From Chlamydiales bacterium (GTDB lineage: Bacteria > Chlamydiota > Chlamydiia > Chlamydiales > Simkaniaceae), in assembly GCA_024233395.1 (NCBI GenBank), contig JACKPR010000003.1, positions 248,001 through 312,000 on the forward strand: 64,000 nt of DNA, read 5' to 3'. This document shows positions 8,978 to 17,760 of this stretch, in pieces (the first letter of the stretch is position 1; the number at the start of each line of letters is the position of its first letter). The notes beneath the pieces are model-generated. The model was given only the letters and a program-made list of their open reading frames with translations. It was not told the DNA's origin and ran no database searches. Both the position numbers and the translations under genes were made by a program.

Positions 8978-10423
8978 ATGAGGACAAAAAGTTTTTTTCG
9001 TTTAATTGTTTTGTCATGGGTTTTGTTTCCTATTTTATTTGAAAGTTGTGCTGCATTAAAAAAAAGAAACTATGAGCCTGAGGTGATGGAAACAGCAGAG
9101 ATTTCATCGACCATTGATTCTGCATTTGAAACCTCTAACTTTTCTAGAGGAGGATGGCCTTCCTACAATTGGTGGACTCTCTTTGAAGATGATCAGCTGA
9201 ATGAACTCATGGAGATTGCCATTGAAAACAATCCTGATCTCATGAGTGCAGTTTCTCGCGTTCGGGCATCAAATGAAGCTGCAAAAAAGATGCGAGCTCC
9301 TCTTCTTCCAAAGCTTAATGCAACATTTGATGATGACTATCAACATTTGAGCAAGGATGAATTGGTCCGTCTTCCCCCTTCTGTTGTTCCCGCAGTGATC
9401 AATGAAATTCATCTAGCACTAAATTTTGAATATGAAATTGATCTATTTGGAAAGAATAGAAATAAATATCGATCCGCCATTGGTCTTGCAAAAGCTCAAG
9501 CTGCAGAAATGTCCCAATCCCTTCTCATGATTACCGCAAGTCTTGCAGAGGCTTATATCAATTTTGGGGCAAATCTCCTGGATCTTCAAATTAGTCGTGA
9601 TCTAGTTGAAGCGTATCGACTCACCTTCGAATTGACGCAGCTGCGCCGGGACAATGGGATTGATAATGAGCTTGCTGTAGATCAAGCAAAGACTCTCCTT
9701 GTAGAAGGAGAAAAGGCTGTTTATGAATATGAGAAGGAAGTAGAAATTGGGAAAAGTCAGTTGAAGATTTTAATGGGTCTGAGTCCCGATGATCCCAAAG
9801 AAATTACAGCGCCCACTTTAAGCTTTAACCGTCCTTTTCCTCTCCCAGAAACAATTCCGCTGAACTTGTTATCACGCAGACCAGATCTCATGGCACAAAT
9901 TTGGAAGGTTGAAGCAGCTGCTTATTTAATTAAAGCTGCAAAAGCAGCTTTTTTCCCTAATATCAACTTAAAGGCATTTGTAGGGCTTCAAAGTCTTAAT
10001 TGGAACAACCTATTCTCAGTCCGAAGTTTTGCTGGAGACATCCATCCTGCCATTAACCTCCCTCTTTTTACAGGAGGAAGTCTTACAGCAGAATTAAATG
10101 AAGAGTATGCAAATTATGATACCGATGTTTATGACTATAATGCCTTGGTTTTAAAAGCAGTAAAAGAGGTGACAGATCAAATTCAAACGTTAAACGCAAC
10201 AACTGCGCAAGCCAAGCTTGAATCAGAAGCTTTTCAAAGAACTGTCCATTTATCTGAGCTCACTTTGGCTCGTTATGAAAATGGAATTGATGATTACTTA
10301 TCCGTTTTAGACAAGCAAATTGCTGTGATGAATGAAGCGATGAAGGAAGTGGAAGTTCAAAATAAACGCTATATAAGTGTACTCATGTTAATAAAGGCCT
10401 TAGGTGGTGGATATGGTGGATGA
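8978..10423 (+). CDS. TolC/NodT-family outer membrane efflux lipoprotein
   Basis: The 481-residue protein begins with a signal peptide ending in FESC-A, a plausible lipobox. Two outer-membrane-efflux repeats follow (LNELMEIAIENNPDL ... AYINFGANLLDLQ and LLSRRPDLMAQIWKVEAA ... LARYENGIDDYLSVLDKQ). SRRPDL is the classic marker of the OprM/NodT group. It would form the trimeric outer-membrane duct of the pump encoded by the next two genes; the downstream gene begins inside its last codons, indicating translational coupling. Confidence 0.93.
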   Translation: MRTKSFFRLIVLSWVLFPILFESCAALKKRNYEPEVMETAEISSTIDSAFETSNFSRGGWPSYNWWTLFEDDQLNELMEIAIENNPDLMSAVSRVRASNEAAKKMRAPLLPKLNATFDDDYQHLSKDELVRLPPSVVPAVINEIHLALNFEYEIDLFGKNRNKYRSAIGLAKAQAAEMSQSLLMITASLAEAYINFGANLLDLQISRDLVEAYRLTFELTQLRRDNGIDNELAVDQAKTLLVEGEKAVYEYEKEVEIGKSQLKILMGLSPDDPKEITAPTLSFNRPFPLPETIPLNLLSRRPDLMAQIWKVEAAAYLIKAAKAAFFPNINLKAFVGLQSLNWNNLFSVRSFAGDIHPAINLPLFTGGSLTAELNEEYANYDTDVYDYNALVLKAVKEVTDQIQTLNATTAQAKLESEAFQRTVHLSELTLARYENGIDDYLSVLDKQIAVMNEAMKEVEVQNKRYISVLMLIKALGGGYGG

Positions 10424-11582
10424 CAAAAATCCTCAGAAAGAACCGAAGAATAATAAGCGGAATAAAGTTCTGATTTTTACTGCGGTAGGGTTTATCCTTG
10501 TAGGAGTCCTTATTTTTATTTATTGGGCAGAAGTTCTTCGTTTTGAAGAATATACAAATGATGCTTATGTAAATGGCAACATGGTAGAATTGACTCCTCA
10601 AGTGCCAGGGATTGTGACTGCGATTAATGTTGATAATACTGAGTATGTTGAAGAGGGGCAGGTTTTAATAGAACTCGATAAAACTGATAGACGATTAGCC
10701 TATCAAAAAGCAAAAAATTCTCTTGCAGAAACCGTTCGCAATGTTGTTCAGATGTTTATTGAAGTGGAAAGACTTGAAGCAGAACTTGAGCAAAAAGATG
10801 CTGAACTTTTTCGTGCGGAAAAAGATTATCAAAATCGTGTAAATCTTGTAGAAATTGGAGGTGTTTCTAGGGAGGAGTTTGAGCATGTTGAAGCTGCCTT
10901 TGTCAGCGCTCAAGCAAGTCGAAAAGAAACCTATCATGCGCTTCAAGAAGCAGTGGCTCAAGTTCAAAATACAACCCTTTCAACCCATCCAAATGTAAAA
11001 CATGCTGCGGATGATGTTAGAGATACCTATGTCAACCTTCAACGGTGTGATATTTTAGCTCCCATGAACGGTTATGTGGCTCAGAGGACTGTGCAATTAG
11101 GGGAATATGTCAATCTATCAGAGCCTCTCCTTGCAGTCATTCCCCTAGATCAACTTTGGGTGGATGCCAATTATAAAGAAATACAACTTTCTAAGGTGCG
11201 TGTTGGGCAAAGTGTTCGCATGACTTCAGATATTTATGGAAGGAAGGTTGTTTTTTCTGGAAAAGTGATTGGAATTAACCCTGGTACGGGGAGCGTTTTT
11301 TCAGCTCTTCCTCCACAAAATGCGACAGGGAATTGGATAAAAATTGTTCAAAGAGTTCCAGTCCGCGTGAGTTTAGATCGTGAGCAACTTAAAAAACACC
11401 CGCTATGGTTAGGTCTTTCTATGGATGTCAGAGTGGATATTCATGATACTTCAAGTGAAATGCTTCGTGAAGCTAGTCGCCTTCGACCACTCTATAAAAC
11501 GAAGATTTATCAAAACCAGGAAAAAGGGGTCGAAACAGTCATAGAAAAAATTATCCAAGAAAACTCAATCAATGATCCATAA
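10413..11582 (+). CDS. EmrA/HlyD-type membrane fusion protein
   Basis: A short cytoplasmic lead, one transmembrane helix (VLIFTAVGFILVGVLIFIYW), then the biotinyl-lipoyl-like region (TNDAYVNGNMVELTPQVPG), a coiled coil of about 100 residues and a beta-barrel (LWVDANYKEIQLSKVRVGQ) define an EmrA-type periplasmic adaptor. TNDAYV near the N-terminus is typical. I chose the ATG at 10413 rather than the GTG at 10404. It links the outer-membrane duct upstream to the DHA2 pump downstream, whose start codon overlaps its end. Confidence 0.93.
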   Translation: MVDDKNPQKEPKNNKRNKVLIFTAVGFILVGVLIFIYWAEVLRFEEYTNDAYVNGNMVELTPQVPGIVTAINVDNTEYVEEGQVLIELDKTDRRLAYQKAKNSLAETVRNVVQMFIEVERLEAELEQKDAELFRAEKDYQNRVNLVEIGGVSREEFEHVEAAFVSAQASRKETYHALQEAVAQVQNTTLSTHPNVKHAADDVRDTYVNLQRCDILAPMNGYVAQRTVQLGEYVNLSEPLLAVIPLDQLWVDANYKEIQLSKVRVGQSVRMTSDIYGRKVVFSGKVIGINPGTGSVFSALPPQNATGNWIKIVQRVPVRVSLDREQLKKHPLWLGLSMDVRVDIHDTSSEMLREASRLRPLYKTKIYQNQEKGVETVIEKIIQENSINDP

Positions 11583-13101
11583 TAAACCCCTTGAAGGGAT
11601 CACACTTTTCATTGGAGCCATTGCTCTTGCTCTTTGCACTTTTATGCAAGTTCTCGATATTTCAATTGCAAATGTTTCGATTCCTTATATTGCAGGGGAT
11701 TTAGCTGTCAGCGTCAACGATGGAACTTGGGTGATTACCATGTTTGCTGTGGGGAATGCAATTTCTCTTCCATTAACAGGGTGGTTGACCAGGCGTTTTG
11801 GATCGATTCGGGTGATGTTTCTTTCGGTCTTATCCTTTACCATTGTTTCTTGGCTTTGTGGGATTTCCTTTAATATTAACATGCTAGTATCTATGCGTTT
11901 TATTCAAGGTTTTGTAGCAGGGCCTCTCATCCCTCTTTCCCAAAGCTTGATGATTATGAGCTTTCCAAAGGAAAAGAAAAACTTAGCCTTAGCGATTTGG
12001 AATATGGTAGCCATTGTTGGGCCAATTGCAGGACCCATCTTGGGGGGATGGATTACCTATAACTATTCCTGGCCGTGGATTTTCTTTATTAATGTTCCGG
12101 TAGGGATTTTTTGTACTCTAACTGTCCGAGCAATTTATAAAGATCGGGAAACTCCCACAGAAAAAATTAGGGTTGATAAACTCGGAATTCTCCTTCTAGC
12201 CTTTGCGGTCTCTTCCCTTCAGGTTATTTTAGATTATGGGCAGGAGCTTGATTGGTGGCGTTCGAATACCATTCGTATTTTAACGGTGATTTCTATTCTA
12301 TCGTTTGTTTTTCTTTTTATTTGGGAACGTTTTCAAGAGGAACCTATCTTTGACTTGAAACTCTTTAAGAATCGAAACTTTGCGATAGGAACGATCCTTG
12401 TTTCCCTTTCTTTTATGCTCCTTTTTGGCACGATCGTTCTGACACCTTTGTGGCTCCAAGAAACAATGGGGTATACAGCTTATTTAGCAGGTCTAGCTGT
12501 TTCAACAATGGGAATTGTCCCATTTTTTACGGTTCTGATGGTTGCTAAGCTGATGAATCGTATGAAACTCCGTTATCTTGTGATGGCTTCCTTTGTTATT
12601 TATGGCCTTTCTCTCCTCTATTTTTCAACCTTCACAACTCATGTGACTTTTGAAGAAGTTGCCCTTTCCCGTCTCTTTTTTGGGGTTGGTATTGCCATTT
12701 GGCTTGCCCCCCTAACAGCGATTACTTTTGCTAGAATTCCTCATCATCAATTGGCAACAGGACAAGGGATCTTTCACTTTTTCCGGATTCTAATGGGAGG
12801 AGTGGGGACATCAATTTTTGTCACCATTTGGGAAAGAAGAGCCACTCACCACCACAGTAATCTTGTTGATTCTATTAACTCTTTTAATCCTATAAGCAAG
12901 GAACTTTTTAGTGATTTGAATCAATTCAATATCCGTGGTCAAAAAGCCCTTCAGGTTGTGGATTCAATGGCTTGGAAACAGGCCTATATCCTTTCTCTGA
13001 ATGATATTTTTTGGGTTGCAGGGTGGTCTTTTTCCCTTTTTGTTATTCTAACACTACTTTTTAAAGCTCGAAAAAAGGAACAACTTCCTCAAACAGCCTA
13101 A
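11572..13101 (+). CDS. EmrB/QacA-type MFS drug exporter (DHA2 family)
   Basis: The 509-residue protein has about 14 hydrophobic segments and DHA2 family motifs: LDISIANVSIPYIAGDL, the loop motif GWLTRRFGSIRV, the antiporter motif GPIAGPILGGWI and the NVPVGIF segment. It should expel hydrophobic compounds using proton flux, working as a tripartite pump with the two genes before it (the EmrB-EmrA-TolC arrangement). The start overlaps the EmrA-like gene by 11 bases. The substrate is unknown. The downstream MFS gene is convergent and ends only 8 bases away. Confidence 0.93.
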   Translation: MIHNKPLEGITLFIGAIALALCTFMQVLDISIANVSIPYIAGDLAVSVNDGTWVITMFAVGNAISLPLTGWLTRRFGSIRVMFLSVLSFTIVSWLCGISFNINMLVSMRFIQGFVAGPLIPLSQSLMIMSFPKEKKNLALAIWNMVAIVGPIAGPILGGWITYNYSWPWIFFINVPVGIFCTLTVRAIYKDRETPTEKIRVDKLGILLLAFAVSSLQVILDYGQELDWWRSNTIRILTVISILSFVFLFIWERFQEEPIFDLKLFKNRNFAIGTILVSLSFMLLFGTIVLTPLWLQETMGYTAYLAGLAVSTMGIVPFFTVLMVAKLMNRMKLRYLVMASFVIYGLSLLYFSTFTTHVTFEEVALSRLFFGVGIAIWLAPLTAITFARIPHHQLATGQGIFHFFRILMGGVGTSIFVTIWERRATHHHSNLVDSINSFNPISKELFSDLNQFNIRGQKALQVVDSMAWKQAYILSLNDIFWVAGWSFSLFVILTLLFKARKKEQLPQTA

Positions 13102-13108
13102 AGGGCTT

Positions 13109-14326
13109 TTATTGCGACGATTTAGGCTCAGGTTTAATAAACAAGATGAAGGCGGCGAGAACTGCACAAGCAGCAGCTGTATAGATAGGAATGGTTTTTT
13201 CCATAGCCAATAAAAAGCCTCCAACTAAAGCTGTTCCTGCTTCTGCAAAGACTTGAATAGATTGATTGGTTCCTAAGGCGATTCCTTGATACCTTTTACC
13301 CACAGCATCAGAAACCATTAAAGCGGGAAAAGCAAATCCCATTGATTGAAAAAAGCCCAAGGGGATCAGTGTAATGAGCAAGGCCCAAGGGGAGGGGGGA
13401 GTCACAAAGATAAGGTAGGAAATACATAGACAAAGACTTCCAAGGCGCATCGATTGTCTAGAGGTCCACCATTTAGCAAACATTCCAAAAAAAATGGGAG
13501 CAATCATAAAGGGGAGGGAAAGGTAAGCATTGACTTCTCCAAGAACATCCACGGGAAATTGAAACCGGGTCACCAAATAAGCGGTGAAAAAGTTGAGATA
13601 GAAGAAAATCGATAAAAAGACAAAAAGGTTTGCTGAGTAGATTACGCGAAGGCGTTTATATCTGAGTCCATCTGTAAAACTTTTAGTGATTGTTTTGATT
13701 GAGACCTCCATTTCTCTATCAGGAGGATGGGTTTCCTTAAAGAGATAAAGGACAATAAAAAAACCGATGAAAGAGAGGATGGCTGCTCCCCAAAAAGGGG
13801 TATTGAAATGAAACCAGCTGACAATAGAGGGATCAGCAAGTTTTCCTCCTATCAGTGGACCAAAGAAAAAAGCGGTGCTACTTAAGGAAACGAGCCAGCC
13901 AAAGTGTTTGGTCTTCGTTTTTGTATCTTCGCTAATATCTACAATGGCTGCTTGAGCAATCACGATATTTCCTTCTAGGAGTCCACTTAAGAAACGACTG
14001 ATATAAAGAAGAGTTGGAAAAGTAAAAAGAACAGAGAAAGCAGAGCCTAAATAAGCAGGAATGACAATTAGAAGAGAAATCAAAAGGATGGGTTTTCTTC
14101 CGTATTTATCAGAAAGTTTTCCCAAAAGAGGAGCTCCAGCAAACTGTCCTAAAGGATACATTGCAAAAAGAACTCCAAGGAGGATGCGTCGTGTTCCTTG
14201 AGGAAGTCCATCAGGAAGAAACCCGTATATAGGATCTAAAAAGAGGGGAGGAAAAAGGGGAATTGCAAGGGAATAGCCCAAATATCCTAAAAACAATACC
14301 GTTAAAACGGGAAAAATTCTTTTCAT
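13109..14326 (-). CDS. MFS transporter of the TetA/DHA1 type
   Basis: The 405-residue protein has about 12 membrane segments and the DHA1 signature loop GKLSDKYGRKPILL after helix 2, with FFGPLIGGKLAD as the helix 5 antiporter motif. Members export drugs or small metabolites by proton exchange. It is the second major facilitator in this region but belongs to a different subfamily from the EmrB-like neighbour. It follows the secretin and small gene on the same strand with only a short gap, so it may share their transcript. The substrate is not predictable. Confidence 0.88.
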   Translation of the reverse strand: MKRIFPVLTVLFLGYLGYSLAIPLFPPLFLDPIYGFLPDGLPQGTRRILLGVLFAMYPLGQFAGAPLLGKLSDKYGRKPILLISLLIVIPAYLGSAFSVLFTFPTLLYISRFLSGLLEGNIVIAQAAIVDISEDTKTKTKHFGWLVSLSSTAFFFGPLIGGKLADPSIVSWFHFNTPFWGAAILSFIGFFIVLYLFKETHPPDREMEVSIKTITKSFTDGLRYKRLRVIYSANLFVFLSIFFYLNFFTAYLVTRFQFPVDVLGEVNAYLSLPFMIAPIFFGMFAKWWTSRQSMRLGSLCLCISYLIFVTPPSPWALLITLIPLGFFQSMGFAFPALMVSDAVGKRYQGIALGTNQSIQVFAEAGTALVGGFLLAMEKTIPIYTAAACAVLAAFILFIKPEPKSSQ

Positions 14327-14347
14327 ATTGAAAAGAATACTCAGAAA

Positions 14348-14575
14348 CTATTTTTTTTGAAAAGATTCCCTGAATCTTTCGTTAGCTTCTTTCATCTTTC
14401 GCATGTGGCGCGTAATGATATGAGAAAAGTGACGGGTCATGTTTTTTAGAAACTGCTTCCGTTGATCTTTACTAAACTCTGAAAGAAAGGCCTTAAAGGG
14501 AGCGGGATCACGAGTTGGTGTCGTTTCCGTCTGCTGCACTTGCGTTGTTTTCAGATCTAGATTCACTTCTGACAT
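14348..14575 (-). CDS. small basic hypothetical protein overlapping the secretin gene
   Basis: This 75-residue frame starts inside the last 68 bases of the secretin gene in a different frame and ends 21 bases before the MFS start, so it fits an operon position. The product has a polar N-terminus rich in T, Q and P, and a strongly basic helical C-terminal half (KNMTRHFSHIITRHMRKMKE). I do not recognise it. It could be a partner or pilotin-like accessory of the secretin, but it has no signal peptide, which argues for a cytoplasmic role. Confidence 0.55.
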   Translation of the reverse strand: MSEVNLDLKTTQVQQTETTPTRDPAPFKAFLSEFSKDQRKQFLKNMTRHFSHIITRHMRKMKEANERFRESFQKK

Positions 14576-16193
14576 GGCTCATCCTTTCTCTTTGAAGCAT
14601 ATCGATTCCCTTTTGGAAGTCTTCCGGATAGGCTGCTTCATTTTTAAATTGATTTTCTTGGAATGCTGTAATGTTTTGGTATTCTTGTCCTGAGTGAACG
14701 ATTTGAGGGCGGACAAAGACAATGACATTCCTTTTTTCATCTGCCTGAGTGGATTTACTAAAAGCAGCTCCAATAAGGGGAAGGCCTCCAAGACAAGGGA
14801 TTCCTGATTTGCGGTTTCGCTTTGTATTGCGGATCATCCCGCTGAGAACTAGGAAACTTTGATCGGGAACATGGACTTGTGTTGCCATGTCTGTTTTTGT
14901 TGTATTGATTCCATTTGAAGTATTGCCATCGGGGATCACATTCGTAATTTCCTCGGAAATCTCAAGAGTAATCACATCGCCATCTCCGAGAAGGGGGGTA
15001 ATATTCAGTTTCACTCCCACATCGCGGTATTCAATATTTGCTGAGGTTTGCTGAGACGCACCGATTGTCTCAACCGTAGATCCGGTAAATGCAAGATTGT
15101 CTCCAACAAAAATTCTCGAAAGTTTGTTGTCTTGAGTTATGATCTTTTGATTGAGAACAATGGTGCTATCGCCATCAGCTTGTAGGGCAGAAACTAAACT
15201 ACCTAATGAAAAATAGCTTCTGCCCTTGTGTAGGATAATATCTCCAATCACTCCTAAATCAAATCCGCGACCGAGAGGGAACTGATCGGTTCCTGTTGGG
15301 GTGTTTGTCGCATTAATCCCTTGCATGGTTTGTGCAAAAGGAGCTTGTCTAGGACCTTTGGGGAAATTACCCATTCCATACCCAAATTTATTTTGGTATT
15401 GACCACCTGCAGCCCATTCCAAACCAAACTCGAGTCCTTTTCGAACATCGGTTTCAATCACAAGTACTTCGATGAAGACTTGCTTTTTTGGGACATCTAG
15501 GGTTTGGATCAGCTCTGTAAGCTCATCAATACCATTCTCTGTTCCAGAATAGAGAATAGAGTTTGTAGACTGAACCCACTGCATTGAATCAATCGCTTGA
15601 ACGAGATCCTTAGGTGCATTGGGGCTATGTTTTAAAGTGGCTGAAACATTTTTAATTGCTGATAATATTTCAGAACCCACATGATACTGCAACTTATAGA
15701 CGAAAAATTCACCTTTCTTTTGATATTCATGAAAGGGGAGAAGTTGAGAGCTTGTCATATTACTGACAGTTCGAATTTCCTCCTTCCGACCCGGGCCGCC
15801 TTTATATTTAGCAAGCTTGCGGCTCTTTTTCTCATTTAGCTCCCACTCCTCCATCTTCTCGACAAGGTAATAACCCCCTTTCTCTTCAGTCTTAATCCCT
15901 TGTTGATTGAGAAGTTCAACCATGATTTCTAAAATCTTTTCAGGACTTGTTGCTTTTCCGGTCACGAGGCTAATGTTAAAATCTAAGATTTTCTCATCGT
16001 AGATGAAATTCTCTTCAGCGACTTCACTCACAAAACGTAAAAACTCAAGCATCGAAACGTCTTGAAAGTTTACTGTAAGGGCTTTTTCTTCAGATTCAGG
16101 AGGAGTTAATTTGAAGTGAAGATCTTCATTTGAATGAAGGGGAAGAGAAGTAAAAGAAAGAAGCGTTACCAGCCCGAGGAACTTTTGTTTCAT
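14508..16193 (-). CDS. gspD: GspD-like secretin
   Basis: The 561-residue protein has a signal peptide, an N0-like domain (about residues 40-110, VNFQDVSMLEFLRFVSEVAE), an N1-type ring domain (about 170-240, ending in ETLDVP-like TLDVPKKQVFIEVLVIE) and a C-terminal secretin core with GIPCLGGLPLIGAAFS near residue 480. It would form a multimeric outer-membrane channel. Chlamydiae have a GspD gene followed by gspE/F/G, but none of these is nearby, and it is much shorter than the chlamydial type III secretin. It may serve a type II-like system whose other genes lie elsewhere. Confidence 0.85.
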   Translation of the reverse strand: MKQKFLGLVTLLSFTSLPLHSNEDLHFKLTPPESEEKALTVNFQDVSMLEFLRFVSEVAEENFIYDEKILDFNISLVTGKATSPEKILEIMVELLNQQGIKTEEKGGYYLVEKMEEWELNEKKSRKLAKYKGGPGRKEEIRTVSNMTSSQLLPFHEYQKKGEFFVYKLQYHVGSEILSAIKNVSATLKHSPNAPKDLVQAIDSMQWVQSTNSILYSGTENGIDELTELIQTLDVPKKQVFIEVLVIETDVRKGLEFGLEWAAGGQYQNKFGYGMGNFPKGPRQAPFAQTMQGINATNTPTGTDQFPLGRGFDLGVIGDIILHKGRSYFSLGSLVSALQADGDSTIVLNQKIITQDNKLSRIFVGDNLAFTGSTVETIGASQQTSANIEYRDVGVKLNITPLLGDGDVITLEISEEITNVIPDGNTSNGINTTKTDMATQVHVPDQSFLVLSGMIRNTKRNRKSGIPCLGGLPLIGAAFSKSTQADEKRNVIVFVRPQIVHSGQEYQNITAFQENQFKNEAAYPEDFQKGIDMLQRERMSHVRSESRSENNASAADGNDTNS

Positions 16194-16441
16194 GCTTTTT
16201 TATGATCGCTAATGGTTAAAGAAGTTTCAACTATAACAAGGATAACAAATTAGATAATAGAAAATTTTGTTAGACATTGACTAGAAATGACAAAAGATGA
16301 AAAGGTGAAAAATTGTAACCTGTTGTTTTCTAAATAATTATGAACAGCGCATCTTTAAACAAAATTAACGAAAGAAAAATGAGGCTAATTTTTCATACAA
16401 ACAGAAGCAATTCGATTAGTAGAAATTGTTACGGACACGCC

Positions 16442-16942
16442 CTAGTAATCCAAAAAAAGTGGATCAAAAAGTTGGAGCTCTTGCAGAAGGAGAGGAATTT
16501 CATCTCGTTTCCAACAGAGAATGACATTCCCACCATCAAGAGTATTTAAGGTTTTTTTCAGTTTTTGAAGATGATACGGAGAAACTTCTTGGATGGAAGG
16601 CGCTGAATAGGAATAGACCGAAGTTGGAGCATCTTTAGGGAAGTGAGCATTGGCAAGAGGAAGAAGGGTTTGTATGGCTTTATTATCTCCTTCATAAGCA
16701 CCTATCCAAACAAACTTTTCATTCGGATAGATTCGCTCAACAAGAGATGCAGCCCGAATTTGTCCTAATGCACTAAGACTCTCATTAAGAAGAGGTCCAT
16801 TAGGACTTAAGGGAAATGTTCCATATGGGCTCTCATCTGAAACACCACGTCCTTCAGCGATAATTATTACACGATCTGGTGCTCCCCATAGTGCCGTGCA
16901 GGTAAAAAGTAACAAAGCAACAGTTTTTATGAACCTATCCAT
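16442..16942 (-). CDS. exported histidine-phosphatase-like protein lacking the catalytic histidine
   Basis: The start at 16942 (MDRFIKTVALLLF) gives a clear signal peptide and a four-codon-scale overlap with the upstream paralogue. The fold-defining pieces align with that paralogue: VIIIAEGRGV against QILIFRHAEKF, LSALGQIRAASLVERI against LNQKGQKRAAYLVEFF, and VILCWKRDEIPLLL against VIVCWEHLHIPSLF. In each place where a histidine phosphatase needs its RHG-type histidine or the second histidine, this protein has AEG or KRD. It is therefore probably a catalytically dead paralogue, perhaps a binding or regulatory partner. This is inference from pairwise reading. Confidence 0.65.
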   Translation of the reverse strand: MDRFIKTVALLLFTCTALWGAPDRVIIIAEGRGVSDESPYGTFPLSPNGPLLNESLSALGQIRAASLVERIYPNEKFVWIGAYEGDNKAIQTLLPLANAHFPKDAPTSVYSYSAPSIQEVSPYHLQKLKKTLNTLDGGNVILCWKRDEIPLLLQELQLFDPLFLDY

Positions 16943-17549
16943 GGTTTTCCTTTTGATAAAGAGTCGTTCCATAAGGCTTGCCATCTTTCCATCGAATCAT
17001 CCAAACCATATCAAAACGATCTTCTCCCAAATGTTTCAGCTCTTTTTTAACATGTGGAAAATGTGTATTGAAAAGAGAGGGAATATGAAGATGTTCCCAA
17101 CAGACAATAACTGTTTTTCCTGCAAATCGAGGATCTCCGATGATTTTATCAAAAAGAGGCTCAGGATCTGAAAAAGGGAGGGAATCAAAGAGTTCTACCT
17201 GTTTTCCTTCCTTCTCCATCCGATAGGCTTCTGCTACATGGAATAAAGGGATAATTGTTTGTGTTGCGCGAACATAGGAGTAAGGTTTTCCATCCTTCAT
17301 TCCTTTTTCCTTTGGAACACAAACAGCAACAATCTCATGTTCATTGAGTCGAATAATCGGATCGTTGCCACCCATAAAGAACTCTACTAAATAGGCAGCT
17401 CTTTTTTGTCCTTTTTGATTAAGGGGAGCATCTAAATCTTCTATAGTAATAAATTTCTCAGCATGGCGAAAGATCAAAATTTGGTAGGGATGGGGAATTT
17501 CTTTCCCAAAACAGACTGAACAAAGCAATATAAGAATAAGAACCCTCAT
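16935..17549 (-). CDS. exported histidine phosphatase family protein
   Basis: A signal peptide (MRVLILILLCSVCFG) precedes the core motif ILIFRHAEK, a variant of the RHG signature of phosphoglycerate-mutase-like phosphatases, in which the first histidine is phosphorylated. The second conserved histidine fits VIVCWEHLHIP, where E-H lies late in the chain. At 204 residues it is a compact branch-1-like enzyme, probably periplasmic. The substrate is unknown. The downstream paralogue, which has lost these residues, overlaps it by eight bases and is presumably co-translated. A palindromic element lies upstream. Confidence 0.8.
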   Translation of the reverse strand: MRVLILILLCSVCFGKEIPHPYQILIFRHAEKFITIEDLDAPLNQKGQKRAAYLVEFFMGGNDPIIRLNEHEIVAVCVPKEKGMKDGKPYSYVRATQTIIPLFHVAEAYRMEKEGKQVELFDSLPFSDPEPLFDKIIGDPRFAGKTVIVCWEHLHIPSLFNTHFPHVKKELKHLGEDRFDMVWMIRWKDGKPYGTTLYQKENHG

Positions 17550-17589
17550 ATTTTTCTTTTAGCATCTGGGAGAGATCATGTCGAGGTTG

Positions 17590-17757
17590 TATAGTCGATT
17601 CAGTTTAAATTTTAGTGTTTGAGTGATGAAATTTATGATGGATTTTGATTTCTTAAAATCGAGAACATTTTCCATGAGACAAGGGGAGATTTTAAGAAGG
17701 CAAAAGACGTTGGAAAGATCAGGCTCAAACACTAAAATTTAAACTGAATCGACTATA
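17590..17757. repeat. 170-bp palindromic element, copy with perfect 34-bp arms
   Basis: The outer 34 bases on each side (17590-17623 and 17724-17757) are exact reverse complements, beginning TATAGTCGATTCAGTTTAAA. The middle is the core shared with the other copies (GATGGATTTTGATTTCTTAA, then CCATGAGACAAGGGGAGATT). The arm sequence differs from all other copies in the window although pairing is complete. It ends three bases before the stop codon of the LbtU-like gene. Confidence 0.9.
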
Positions 17758-17760
17758 TAT

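Noticed and set aside
16340..16549. Plus-strand frame of 69 codons upstream of the secretin
   Set aside because: It runs into the inactive histidine-phosphatase gene on the other strand and has no ribosome site.
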